Origin: Diplonema papillatum
Taxonomy: Eukaryota > Euglenozoa > Diplonemea > Diplonemida > Diplonemidae
Direction of reading: 5' to 3'
Length of the DNA stretch: 64,000 bases
Assembly: GCA_030068145.1 (NCBI GenBank)
Contig: JAPJBO010000584.1
Location: 81,331 to 145,330 of the forward strand
This document shows, piece by piece, positions 31,722 to 42,358 of this stretch. The notes under the pieces are model-generated. The model was not told the origin of the DNA. It saw only the letters and a list, made by a program, of their open reading frames with translations, and did no database searches. Within the stretch, counting starts at the first letter, position 1; each line of letters starts with the position of its first letter. Both the position numbers and the translations under genes were made by a program.

Positions 31722-31990
31722 CATGCAAGGTCAAAACCTTGTGTCTTTTTGGAAATGGCCAAAAAAAAATTTCCGGAAAAAAAATGGGTTTTTTGAATTT
31801 TAAAAGTTTGGAACAAACTCTGCTAAAAATTTCCGAAAAATTTTTGGGCGAAAAAAAAAATCTGAAAATTTTCCAAAAAATTTTTGGGCCAAAAAAAACA
31901 AAACCGAAAATTTCCGAAAATTTTTTGGGCCAAAAAAAAAAAAAAAACTCCGAAAAATTTCCGGAAACTTTTTGGGCCAAAAAAAAACCG
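31722..31990. mobile_element. Truncated MITE plus GGGCCAAAA array
   Basis: The left MITE end (CATGCAAGGTCAAAACC) and about half of the interior are followed by four units of a GGGCCAAAA array in the opposite orientation to 28.9 kb. The array then joins satellite at CCACCCAATCC. Confidence 0.85.
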
Positions 31991-32464
31991 AAACCACCCA
32001 ATCCAACTATGTACACACATGAAACAGAGATCTTACGATTCAGCGAAAAAGCGAGCAAAAAAGAGTGTTTACAAACCCTGGAGGAAGTCGGGAAAAACAG
32101 TCGGCGAAAAACTTGGAAAAAAGACGGGAAAAAGACCTTCAAGTGCTCCAAGGCCAGACGATTGTAGTGTTGCAAACGAATCACAGACTTTGTTGTACTC
32201 ACGAAACAGAGATCTTATGAATCAACGAAAAGCGAGCGAAAAAGAGCATGGAAAAGTCGGAGACAGTCGGCGAAAAACTTGGAAAAAAGACGGGAAAATA
32301 CGACCTTGAAGTGCTCCAAGATCAGACGACTGCATAGTGTTGCAAACGAATCGCAAACACGCTGAAGTTGGGACCCGCATAGTGTTGCAAACGAATCGCA
32401 AACATGCTGAAGTTGGGACCCCCACACACTGAAATCAAGTGCTCCTAGGCAGACGAACTGTTAG
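31991..32464 (+). repeat. 365-bp satellite copies, plus orientation
   Basis: Two partial units resembling 6640-7010, including the same variant phrases (GAGTGTTTACAAACCCTGGA). Interrupted at CTGTTAG by the MITE pair. Confidence 0.88.
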
Positions 32465-32677
32465 CATGCAGGGTCAAAACCTTGTGTCTTTTTGGAAATG
32501 GCAAAAAAAAAAAATTCCGGAAAAAAATTGGGTTTTTTGAATTTTAAAAGTTTGGAACAAACTCTGCAGTAATTTTTGAGGAAGTTGAGCAATTTTTTTT
32601 TTTTCCAAAATTTTTTTTAGGGCTCCATCGGCCCCGCGGGAGCGTTTTAAAAAGACACAAGGTTTTGACCCTGCATG
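32465..32677. mobile_element. 211-bp MITE, first of a tandem pair, TTAG duplication
   Basis: TTAG is at 32461-32464 and 32678-32681. Ends are complete. Confidence 0.96.
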
Positions 32678-32681
32678 TTAG

Positions 32682-32892
32682 CATGCAGGGTCAAAACCAT
32701 GTGTCTTTTTGGAAATGGCCAAAAAAAAATTCTGGAAAAAAAATGGGTTTTTTGAATTTTAAAAGTTTGGAACAAACTCTGCAGTAATTTTTGAGGAAGT
32801 TGAGCAAATTTTTTTTTTTCCAAAAAAATTTTTAGGGCTCCATCGGCCCCGCGGGAGCGTTTTAAAAAGACACAAGGTTTTGACCCTGCATG
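32682..32892. mobile_element. 211-bp MITE, second of a tandem pair sharing TTAG
   Basis: TTAG is at 32678-32681 and 32893-32896. The two copies differ at several bases (for example AACCATGTG for AACCTTGTG), so this is not a simple fresh duplication. The empty site GAACTGTTAGTGTTGCGAAC is in neighbouring satellite units. Confidence 0.95.
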
Positions 32893-33070
32893 TTAGTGTT
32901 GCGAACGAATCGCAAACACGCTGAGATCGGGACCCCACACACTGAAATCGACTGAGAAGAACCTGAGCGATCTCTCTTAATAAAAGATTCAAGCGCCGAA
33001 GGCGCAAGCACCCAATCTGACTTTGTACACACGAAACAGAGATCTTATGAATCAACAAAAAGCGAGCTAA

Positions 33071-33282
33071 CATGCAGGGTCAAAATCTTGTGTCTTTTTA
33101 AAACGCTCCCGCGGGGCCGATGGAGCCCTAAATTTTTTTTTGGAAAAAAAAAAATTTGCTCAACTTCCTCAAAAATTACCGCAGAGTTTGTTCCAAACTT
33201 TTAAAATTCAAAAAACCCATTTTTTTTCCGGAAATAAAATTTTGGCCATTTCCAAAAAGACACAAGGTTTTGACCCTGCATG
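33071..33282. mobile_element. 211-bp MITE, CTAA duplication
   Basis: CTAA lies at 33067-33070 and 33283-33286. It separates satellite (32893-33066) from repeat C. The copy at 23680 shows the junction without the MITE. Confidence 0.95.
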
Positions 33283-33289
33283 CTAAAAA

Positions 33290-33890
33290 GAGCGTGAAAA
33301 CCCGGAAGAAGTCAAAATAGTACCTGTATCTGCCACAAGACTCCTTCGCCAGCGCTGTTTGCGATGTGGTGTTTTCTCTCTTAACATTCCTGTGAGGTGG
33401 AGTTGGGGTTGGTTTACCATCCTCCAAGCGAATGGATTGGAACAGCAATTGTAGCCTACAAATCCGGTTTGTCCTGCTTCATCGTAGCTGGCTGCGCAAC
33501 AAGAACAAAAGTGTGGAAAGTAAGTTACTATGTATTTCTTTGTCTCCCCATCCACCTATATGTGTGGCTGTCATCAGAGAGAGAATCATTACGTTGTTGG
33601 TGCCGTGCGCCTACAACGACGCGGCCTTGTCGTAAACGATGATGATTGCGTCGATGATGGCGCAGCCGGGGGCGTTCTGGCTGGTGGGTGCGACCGCCTG
33701 CGAGTGTTAACAGGTTGTGTCGCTGGTTCTTTTTGATCGCTTGGCCCACGGCGGCGGCTAGCACCTTGGCAGAGACTCTCAACTCCCGCTGAACAATACG
33801 TCTTGCGGATACTCGGGCACCGCATCAGTGCTTGTCCAACATCCATTCGGTCTCCAGCAGCAAAGCACTTGTGAGATCGCTGTTCAGTGT
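33290..33890. repeat. Repeat C, uninterrupted copy
   Basis: Matches 23700-23974 plus 26767-27085 and, inverted, 39846-40227 in part. It has a 10-13-base segment (GTGCTTGTCC) missing from the 27.0-kb copy. Short shared frames are not conserved between copies in a way that suggests coding. Confidence 0.88.
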
Positions 33891-34106
33891 GGAGGTCGGA
33901 TTGGGTGGTTGCGCCTTCGGCGCTTGAATCTTTTATCAAGAGAGATCGCTCAGGTTCTTCTCAGTCGATTTCAGTGTGTGGGGTCCCGATCTCAGCGTGT
34001 TTGCGATTCGTTCGCAACACTAACAGTTCGTCTGCTAGGAGCACTTGATTTCAGTGTGTGGGGGTCCCAACTTCAGCGTGTTTGCGATTCGTTTGCAACA
34101 CTATAC

Positions 34107-34318
34107 CATGCAGGGTCAAAACCTTGTGTCTTTTTGAAAATGGCAAAAAAAAAAATTCCGGAAAAAAATTGTGTTTTTTGAATTTTAAAAGTTTGGAACA
34201 AACTCTGCAGTAATTTTTGAGGAAGTTGAGCAAAATTTTTTTTTTCCAAAAAAGTTTTTAGGGCTCCATCGGCCCCGCGGGAGCGTTTTAAAAAGACACA
34301 AGGTTTTGACCCTGCATG
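34107..34318. mobile_element. 211-bp MITE, ATAC duplication
   Basis: ATAC is at 34103-34106 and 34319-34322. Same target position in the satellite unit as the 28109 copy but with opposite internal orientation, so probably an independent insertion. Confidence 0.94.
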
Positions 34319-34835
34319 ATACAGTCGTCTGGCCTTGGAGCACTTGAAGGTCGTATTTTCCCGTCTTTTTCCTAGTTTTTCGCCGACTGTCTTTCCGTCT
34401 TTTACCGGGTTTTACACGCTCTTTTTCGCTCGCTTTTCGTTGATTCATAAGATCTCTGTTTCGTGTGTACATAGTTGGATTGGGTGGTTGCGCCTTCGGC
34501 GCTTGAATCTTTTATCAAGAGAGATCGCTCAGGTTCTTCTCAGTCGATTTCAGTGTGTGGGGTCCCGATCTCAGCGTGTTTGCGATTCGTTTGCAACACT
34601 AACAGTTCGTCTGCCTAGGAGCACTTGATTTCAGTGTGTGGGGGTCCCAACTTCAGCGTGTTTGCGATTCGTTTGCAACACTATGCAGTCGTCTGGCCTT
34701 GGAGCACTTGAAGGTCGTATTTTCCCGTCTTTTTTCCAAGTTTTTCGCCGACTGTCTTTCCGACTTTTCCCGGGTTTTTCACGCTCTTTTTCGCTCGCTT
34801 TTCGTTGATTCATAAGATCTCTGTTTCGTGTGTAC

Positions 34836-35047
34836 CATGCAGGGTCAAAACCTTGTGTCTTTTTGGAAATGGCAAAAAAAAAATTTCCGGAAAAAAAATG
34901 GGTTTTTTGAATTTTAAAAGTTTGGAACAAACTCTGCAGTATTTTTTGAGGAAGTTGAGCAAATTTTTTTTTTTCCAAGATTTTTTTTTGGGCTCCATCG
35001 GCCCCGTGGGAGCGTTTTAAAAAGACACAAGGTTTTGACCCTGCATG
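34836..35047. mobile_element. 211-bp MITE, GTAC duplication with one extra base
   Basis: GTAC is at 34832-34835 and 35049-35052; one additional G follows the right terminus. The empty site TGTGTACAAAGTC is seen at 27802. Confidence 0.9.
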
Positions 35048-35599
35048 GGTACAAAGTCAGATTGGGTGCTTGCGCCTTCGGCGCTTGAATCTTTTATTAA
35101 GAGAGATCGCTCAGGTTCTTCTCAGTCGATTTCAGTGTGTGGGGTCCCGATCTCAGCGTGTTTGCGATTCGTTCGCAACACTAACAGTTCGTCTGCCTAG
35201 GAGCACTTGATTTCAGTGTGTGGGGGTCCCAACTTCAGCGTGTTTGCGATTCGTTTGCAACACTATGCAGTCGTCTGATCTTGGAGCACTTCAAGGTCGT
35301 ATTTTCCCGTCTTTTTTCCAAGTTTTTCGCCGACTGTCTCCGACTTTTCCACGCTCTTTTTCGCTCGCTTTTCGTTGATTCATAAGATCTCTGTTTCGTG
35401 TGTACAAAGTCTGTGATTCGTTTGCAACACTACAATCGTCTGGCCTTGGAGCACTTGAAGGTCTTTTTCCCGTCTTTTTTCCGAGTTTTTCGCTGACTGT
35501 CTTTCCGACTTCCTCCAGGGTTTGTAAACACTCTTTTTTGCTCGCTTTTTCGCTGAATCGTAAGATCTCTGTTTCATGTGTACGTAGTTGGATTGGGTG

Positions 35600-36090
35600 G
35601 TTTCGGTTTTTCGAGACTGGAGGTTCTATGAACATGCAATGTGAATAGCCTCTATTCGAGCCAACCCGGCTTTTTTTACTGTATTGTTTTTGAACTAGAT
35701 AACATGCAGGGTCAAAACCTTGTGTCTTTTTGGAAATGGCCAAAATTTTATTTCCGGAAAAAAAATGGGTTTTCTGAATTTTAAAAGTTTGGAACAAACT
35801 CTGCGGTAATTTTTGAGGAAGTTGAGCAAATTTTTTTTTTTCCAAAAAAATTTTTAGGGCTCCATCGGCCCCGCGGGAGCGTTTTAAAAAGACACAAGGT
35901 TTTGACCCTGCATGATAATAGCGCGGAGCTGGCTTTTTCCGTTTTTCGGATTTCATGCCTGTATGGTCCACTTCAACAGTGCGACGGTCTCCGGACCCAC
36001 AGGTCCGCGGTTCGATCCCCGCGCGAAGTGTTTTTTTCGGTTTGAAATTTTTGAGAATTTTTCGAGACTGGAGTCCTATGAACATGCAAT
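35600..36090. repeat. Direct-repeat-flanked segment with MITE and tRNA-like sequence
   Basis: TTTTCGAGACTGGAG followed by TATGAACATGCAATG occurs at both ends (about 35610 and 36060). Between them are a MITE (35703-35914) and a tRNA-like stretch, 35955-36040, with CCGCGGTTCGATCCCCGCG (B-box and T-loop-like). Confidence 0.7.
35703..35914. mobile_element. 211-bp MITE, ATAA duplication
   Basis: ATAA lies at 35699-35702 and 35915-35918. Ends are complete. Confidence 0.95.
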
Positions 36091-36715
36091 GTTCACCAGA
36101 ACTTTGCTTCACCCGAACTTCGCCCGAACTTTGCTTCGCCCGAACTTTGCTTCACCAGAACTTTGCTTCACCCGAACTTAGCTTCGCCCGAACTTTGTTT
36201 CGCCCGATCTTAGCTTCATGCTTCACCCGAACTTTGCTTCCCCCAGAACTTAGCTTCGCCCGGACTTTGTTTCGCCCGAACTTAGCTTGACCCGAACTTT
36301 GCTTCGCCCGAACTTTGCTTCACCAGAACTTTGCTTCACCCGAACTTTGCTTCATCCGAACTTTGCTTCCCCCAGAACTTAGCTTCGCCCGCACTTTGTT
36401 TCGCCCGAACTTAGCTTGACCCGAACTTTGCTTCGCCCGAACTTTGCTTCACCAGAACTTAGCTTCACCCGAACTTTGCTTCACCCGAACTTAGCTTCGC
36501 CGAACTTTTTCGCCCGATCTTAGCTTCACCAGAACGTCCGAACTTTGCTTCACCCAGAACTTAGCTTCGCCCGGACTTTGTTTCGCCCGAACTTTGCTTC
36601 GCCCGAACTTTGTTTCGCCCGAACTTAGCTTCACCCGAACTTTGCTTCACCAGAACTTAGCATTGCCCGAACTTCGCTTCACCCGAACTTTGCTGTTCCC
36701 CGAACTTTAACTGCT
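36091..36715. repeat. Minisatellite of CCCGAACTTTGCTTCG units
   Basis: About 35 units of 16-18 bases vary at ACC/CCC, TTTGC/TTAGC and CACC/CGCC. The inverted phrase CTCCAGTCTCG closes it at 36718-36728, mirroring CGAGACTGGAG at its left edge, so it may be another inverted-repeat element with a satellite interior. Confidence 0.88.
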
Positions 36716-37410
36716 GCCTCCAGTCTCGCCACGCGCCGGCCTTAGCCGAGCGCACGTACTTTTTTTTCTTGGCCCAAAAATTTTCGGAAACTTTTCGGAT
36801 TTTTTTTTTTGGCCCAAAAAAATTTCGGAAATTTTCGGATTTTTTTTTTGGCCCAAAAATTTTCGGAAATTTTTTCGGAATTTTTTTTTTGGGCCAAATT
36901 TTTTCGGAAATTTTTCGGATTTTTTTTTTAGGGCCAAAAAATTTTCGGAATTTTTTTCGAACTTTTTTTTTGGAAATTTTTCGGATTTTTTTTTTTGGCC
37001 TGAAAATATTTCGGGAAAATTTGGTCACAATCCCAAAAAAGGTAGAGATAAGGGCGCAACCCCCAAAAAAGGTCGAGATAAGGGCGCAACCCCCAAAAAA
37101 GGTCGAGATAAGGGTGCAACCCTCAAAAAAGGTCGAGATAAGGGAACAACCCCCAAAAAAGGTCGAGATAAGGGAACAAGCCAAAAACGGGCCAAAAAGG
37201 TAGAGATAAGGGCGCAGCTCAAAAAGGTAGAGATAAGGGCGCATCTCAAAAAGGTCGAGATAAGGGCGCAACCCAAAAACGGGCCAAAAAGGTCGAGATA
37301 AGGGCGCAACCCAGAAATGGGCAAAAAAGGTATCGATAAGGTCTCATGAGACGGTATCGGGACCGCCGCCACCCTAAAACACCGAACCTCTAAACCACAA
37401 TAAACGCTAA
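36716..37410. repeat. GGCCCAAAA array followed by GGTCGAGATAAGG array (second copy of the module)
   Basis: 36765-37020 and 37035-37345 match 28866-29280 in order and detail, including the joining phrase TTCGGGAAAATTTGGTCACA. The right end GTCTCATGAGACGGTATCGG matches 31330-31350. Confidence 0.9.
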
Positions 37411-39845
37411 AAGATTCAAGCGCCGAAGGCGCAACCACCCAATCCAACTATGTACACACGAAACAGAGATCTTATGAATCAACGAAAAGCGAGCGAAAAC
37501 GAGCGTGTAAAACCCGGGAAAAGTCGGAAAGACAGTCAGCGAAAAACTTGGAAAAAAGACGGGAAAAAGACCTTCAAGTGCTCCAAGGCCAGACGACTGT
37601 TTAGTGTTGCAAACGAATCACGAACACGCTGAAGTTGGGACCCCACACACTGAAATAACGCTTGAAATCGACTGAGAACAACCTGAGCGATCTCTCTCAA
37701 TAAAAGATTCAAGCGCCGAAGGCGCAACCACCGAAAACGACTTGGTACACATGAAACAGAGATCTTATGAATCAACGAAAAGCGAGCGAAAAAGAGCGTG
37801 TAAAACCCGGGAAAAGTCGGAAAGACAGTCGGCGAAAAACTTGGAAAAAGACGGGAAAATACGACCTTCAAGTGTTCCAAGACCAGACGACTGTATAGTG
37901 TTGCAAACAAATCGCAAACACGCTGAGATCGGGACCCCACACACTGAAATCGACTGAGAACAACCTGAGCGATCTCTCTTAATAAAAGATTCAAGCGGCG
38001 AAGGCGCAACCACCCAATCCGACTTTGTACACACAAAACAGAGATCTTATGAATCAACGAAAAGCGAGCGAAAAAGAGCGTGTAAAACCGGGAAAAGTCG
38101 GAAAGACAGTCGGCGAAAAACTTGGAAAAAAGACGGGAAAATACGACCTTCAAGTGCTCCAAGGACCAGACGACTGTATAGTGTTGCAAACGAATCGCAA
38201 ACACGCTGAAGTTGGGTCTCCCACACACTGAAATCAAGTGCTCCTAGGCAGACGAACTGTTAGTGTTGCAAACGAATCGCAAACACGCTGAGATCGGGAC
38301 CCCACACACTGAAATCGACTGAGAACAACCTGAGCGATCTCTCTTAATAAAAGATTCAAGCGCCGAAGGCGCAACCACCCAATCCGACTTTGTACACACG
38401 AAACAGAGATCTTATGAATCAACGAAAAGCGAGCGAAAAAGAGCGTGTAAAACCCGGTAAAAGACGGAAAGACAGTCGGCGAAAAACTTGGAAAAAAGAC
38501 GGGAAAATACGACCTTGAAGTGCTCCAAGATCAGACGACTGCATAGTGTTGCAAACGAATCGCAAACACGCTGAAGTTGGGACCCCCACACACTGAAATC
38601 AAGTGCTCCTAGGCAGACGAACTGTTAGTGTTGCAAACGAATCGCAAACACGCTGAGATCGGGACCCCACACACTGAAATCGACTGAGAAGAACCTGAGC
38701 GATCTCTCTTGATAAAAGATTCAAGCGCCGAAGGCGCAACCACCCAATCCAACTATGTACACACGAAACAGAGATCTTATGAATCAACGAAAAGCGAGCG
38801 AAAAAGAGCGTGTAAAACCCGGGAAAAGTCGGAAAGACAGTCGGCGAAAAACTAGGAAAAAGACGGGAAAATACGACCTTCAAGTGCTCCAAGGCCAGAC
38901 GACTGTATAGTGTTGCAAACGAATCGCAAACACGCTGAAGTTGGGACTCCCACACACTGAAATCAAGTGCTCCTAGGCAGACGAACTGTTAGTGTCGCGA
39001 ACGAATCGCAAACACGCTGAGATCGGGACCCCACACACTGAAATCGACTGAGAAGAACCTGAGCGATCTCTCTTAATAAAAGATTCAAGCGCCGAAGGCG
39101 CAAGCACCCAATCTGACTTTGTACACACGAAACAGAGATCTTATGAATCAACGAAAAGCGAGCGAAAAAGAGCGTGAAAAACCCGGGAAAAGTCGGAAAG
39201 ACAGTCGGCGAAAAACTTGGAAAAAAGACGGGAAAATACGACCTTCAAGTGCTCCAAGGCCAGACGACTGCATAGTGTTGCAAACGAATCGTAAACACGC
39301 TGAAGTTGGGACCCCCACACACTGAAATCAAGTGCTCCTAGGCAGACGAACTGTTAGTGTTGCGAACGAATCGCAAACACGCTGAGATCGGGACCCCACA
39401 CACTGAAATCGACTGAGAACAACCTGAGCGATCTCTCTTGATAAAAGATTCAAGCGCCGAAGGCGCAACCACCCAATCCAACTATGTACACACGAAACAG
39501 AGATCTTATGAATCAACGAAAAGCGAGCGAAAAAGAGCGTGTAAAACCCGGTAAAAGACGGAAAGACAGTCGGCGAAAAACTAGGAAAAAGACGGGAAAA
39601 TACGACCTTCAAGTGCTCCAAGGCCAGACGACTGTATAGTGTTGCAAACGAATCGCAAACACGCTGAAGTTGGGACCCCCACACACTGAAATCAAGTGCT
39701 CCTAGGCAGACGAACTGTTAGTGTTGCGAACGAATCGCAAACACGCTGAGATCGGGACCCCACACACTGAAATCGACTGAGAAGAACCTGAGCGATCTCT
39801 CTTGATAAAAGATTCAAGCGCCGAAGGCGCAACCACCCAATCCGA
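37411..39845 (+). repeat. 365-bp satellite array, plus orientation, longest block
   Basis: Unit starts (GCGCCGAAGGCGC) lie at about 37420, 37713, 37995, 38360, 38725, 39089, 39454 and 39818, giving 364-365-base units plus two deleted ones. Each unit contains two diverged half-repeats around CGAATCGCAAACACGCTGA. No MITE is present in this block. Confidence 0.95.
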
Positions 39846-40227
39846 CCTCCACACTGAACAGCGATCTCACAAGTGCTTTGCTGCTGGAGACCGAATGGAT
39901 GTTGGGCAAGCACTGATGCGGTGCCCGAGTATCCGCAAGACGTATTGTTCAGCGGGAGTTGAGAGTCTCTGCCAAGGTGCTAGCCGCCGCCGTGGGCCAA
40001 GCGATCAAAAAGAACCAGCGACACAACCTGTTAACACTCGCAGGCGGTCGCACCCACCAGCCAGAACGCCCCCGGCTGCGCCATCATCGACGCAATCATC
40101 ATCGTTTACGACAAGGCCGCGTCGTTGTAGGCGCACGGCACCAACAACGTAATGATTCTCTCTCTGATGACAGCCACACATATAGGTGGATGGGGAGACA
40201 AAGAAATACATAGTTACTTACTTTCCA
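39846..40227 (-). repeat. Repeat C, inverted copy
   Basis: Nearly exact reverse complement of 33514-33895. It continues into the satellite on the left, so the duplication includes both. Confidence 0.92.
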
Positions 40228-40780
40228 CGATTCCTATGATAATAGGTCCACGGTTTTGGTGTGCACCGCCGTGCTTACAACAACATTTTTAGCGTTATTT
40301 ATAGCAACATCGCGCCGAAGGCGCGACGGAAAATTTGGGCAAAAAGTGTGTGGGCAACTCTTAGCTCGTGTGGGATACTCAACTGTCAAACAGGACCTTG
40401 GCCCGGTAATGAAGCACAGTGGCTGCCGACCCGAAGAACCCAATTGAACGGCAGCGGCTGGGTCTCAGCAGCGGAGGCTCAGCAGCCATCCAGCACCTTC
40501 AGCACACCCCCCGCCTATATTTACTTTGAACACCGTTTTTTGAACATTTCTTTTCTTTTTTCCCGGCCAAGTCCGGTTTGCAGATTTAGACCGTCGGTCT
40601 AAATCTGCAACGGAAACTAATCCCCTGTCCAAAAGACACAAGGTTTTTACCCTGCATGGTAGGCTCCTAGTGGGTAACACCAAAGTTGAGCAATTTTTTT
40701 TTTTCCAAATTTTTTTTTTGGGGGCATCGGCTCCGCAGGAGCGTTTTAAAAATACACAAGGTTTTGACCCTGCATGTTAT
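40228..40780. other. Unassigned sequence with MITE fragments
   Basis: Two right-hand MITE pieces end at 40658 (GGTTTTTACCCTGCATG) and 40776. ATCGCGCCGAAGGCGCGA at about 40310 recurs near 44205. No gene is recognised. Confidence 0.55.
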
Positions 40781-42253
40781 GCACCTCAGTCCCTGCGGGG
40801 GGTCGTTCTTCTTCCGGGTCGCTACCACAACTCTCTCTTTCTGTGCACTGGTGGAGTGATCCAAGCCATTCAAAACAGCGGTAGAAAAAGAATCTTTAGC
40901 TTCCTTCAACAAATCATCAGCCTTTTGAACGGTTTCGGCATCTGGATGCCACGTGTTGTCGTAGCGGTAGTTTTGAAAGGCTCGGAGCCTGATGTCATCG
41001 GCTTTTGGCTGGAAATATCCAAGACCCCGAAACCTGCTTTCGTAGTTGTAGCTTGCCACAGCCCGCTTGCAATTGCACAACATTGATTCGTGACTTTTCG
41101 AACAAGGCTGGCGTCACAGCTGACGGTTGCGGTCTTGCAAGCCCACTCATCAACCACATCGGCATAGCAGTCCCTGAAGCGCGAAAACACATGCACATCC
41201 AGTGTTTGCAGGATGCTAGTCATGCTTTTAGGAATTTTTGCCAACACAGTGCGGGCTTCCACAAACGAAGCTTCAACGTTTTCTGTCACGTGGGCCTTAT
41301 GATGGTCAAGGATTAAGACACGGATGCGGGGGTTTGGTCCCTCCAATGACTTCCAGAATGGAAGGAACGTCTTGAGCATGTATTCTTCCCCCACTGATCC
41401 AGACTCGTTGAAGCTTGCTCCCGACTGCTTGTGATAAGCCAGATGCTCTTGCTTGTCTCGTGTGCCACCCCGGAAAAGTAAAAGACCCAGTTTCTCCTGA
41501 TTGAGCATAGCTTTGTTCAAGAAGGGAAGAAAGGAGCCAATTCGGTGTTTCATAGCTGTTATACTATGAGAGATCCACCACTCGTGACCCCAGCCTTCTA
41601 CCTGGACCAGACATCTTCCGCAGCCCCGCGAGGTTGGCTTGCCACACCACCACCTGCTTGGTGCGCACTGTTTCTCTCATGCCGAATACTTCTGCACACT
41701 GCCTGCGGGCTTTCAGCGACCCTCCCTCTGCAAGCACGGCCACTTTTGCCCAAGCAGGAACATCAGAGCGTTTCTTGCTGGAGGTAGTCGAGGCAGGTAA
41801 ACGTGACCAAAACCTTTCTTTGCACCACTCGTCAACTTCCTCCTCTGCATTCTTGTTGTCAACTTCTTCCTCGTCATCCTCAACTTCTGTAAGGTCCACT
41901 ACACCGAAAGTGCAGACCACGCTTGAGTCGGCATCTTCGTCATCGTCTAAGTCCACAGTGTGTCTCTCGTTGACTTCCTCCTTGTTTTCAACTTCTGTAA
42001 GGTCCACAACACCCGGAGTGCACACCACGCTTGAATTGTCATCTTTGTCATCGTCTAGGTCCACAGTTTGTCCCTTGTTCACTTCTGTGAGGTCCACCAC
42101 CCCGCTTGCATCGTCAGCTGCAGCATCCAACAAGTTCGCCAGATCGTCTTCGTCAATTTCCTCCATGGGGTTCACTACCCCTGATGTGCACACCAGGTTC
42201 GCGTTGTCGTTCGTGTCATCGATCATGTCCCCCATTCTCGTCCTTTCTTGCAA
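40781..42253 (-). pseudogene. Pogo-like (DDE_1) transposase remnant with acidic SUMO-interaction-like repeats
   Basis: The first frame, 42253-41564 (ATG-proximal), is acidic and has three GVVDLTEV modules with VDLDDD stretches; VVDLT matches the hydrophobic-Asp-Leu-Thr form of SUMO-interacting motifs. It ends with a helix-turn-helix-like segment (KARRQCAEVFGMRETVRTK). A second frame, 41553-40906, carries the DDE part: FRGGT, LILDHHKAH (second Asp) and KSMTSILQTLDVHVF (third Asp), the spacing of pogo/Jerky-type enzymes. The region that should hold the first catalytic Asp is missing between the frames. Near 41050-41085 the coding frame shifts again, to a C-terminal part (FQPKADDIRLRAF) that runs into MITE sequence at 40776. 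At least two frame breaks and a deletion mark it as non-functional. Confidence 0.7.
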
Positions 42254-42358
42254 ACTGGGAGTGCGGTGCCTTACATTCTAGGATTTCTTCTTCACGCTTG
42301 TGCACAAGATAAACAGTGAACGAGAGACCAAATAAAGCCCCCCCCCTCGTACTATTTA

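Larger units (their letters stand above)
33891..35590 (-). repeat. 365-bp satellite array, minus orientation
   Basis: Four to five units matching 27.09-28.86 kb. MITEs at 34107-34318 and 34836-35047 interrupt units. The array degenerates into the GTTTGTAAACACTC variant and ends at 35600. Confidence 0.92.

Noticed and set aside
39802-40213. Arg/His/Pro-rich frames present three times in the window
   Set aside because: They travel with repeat C and differ by frame-changing indels between copies.
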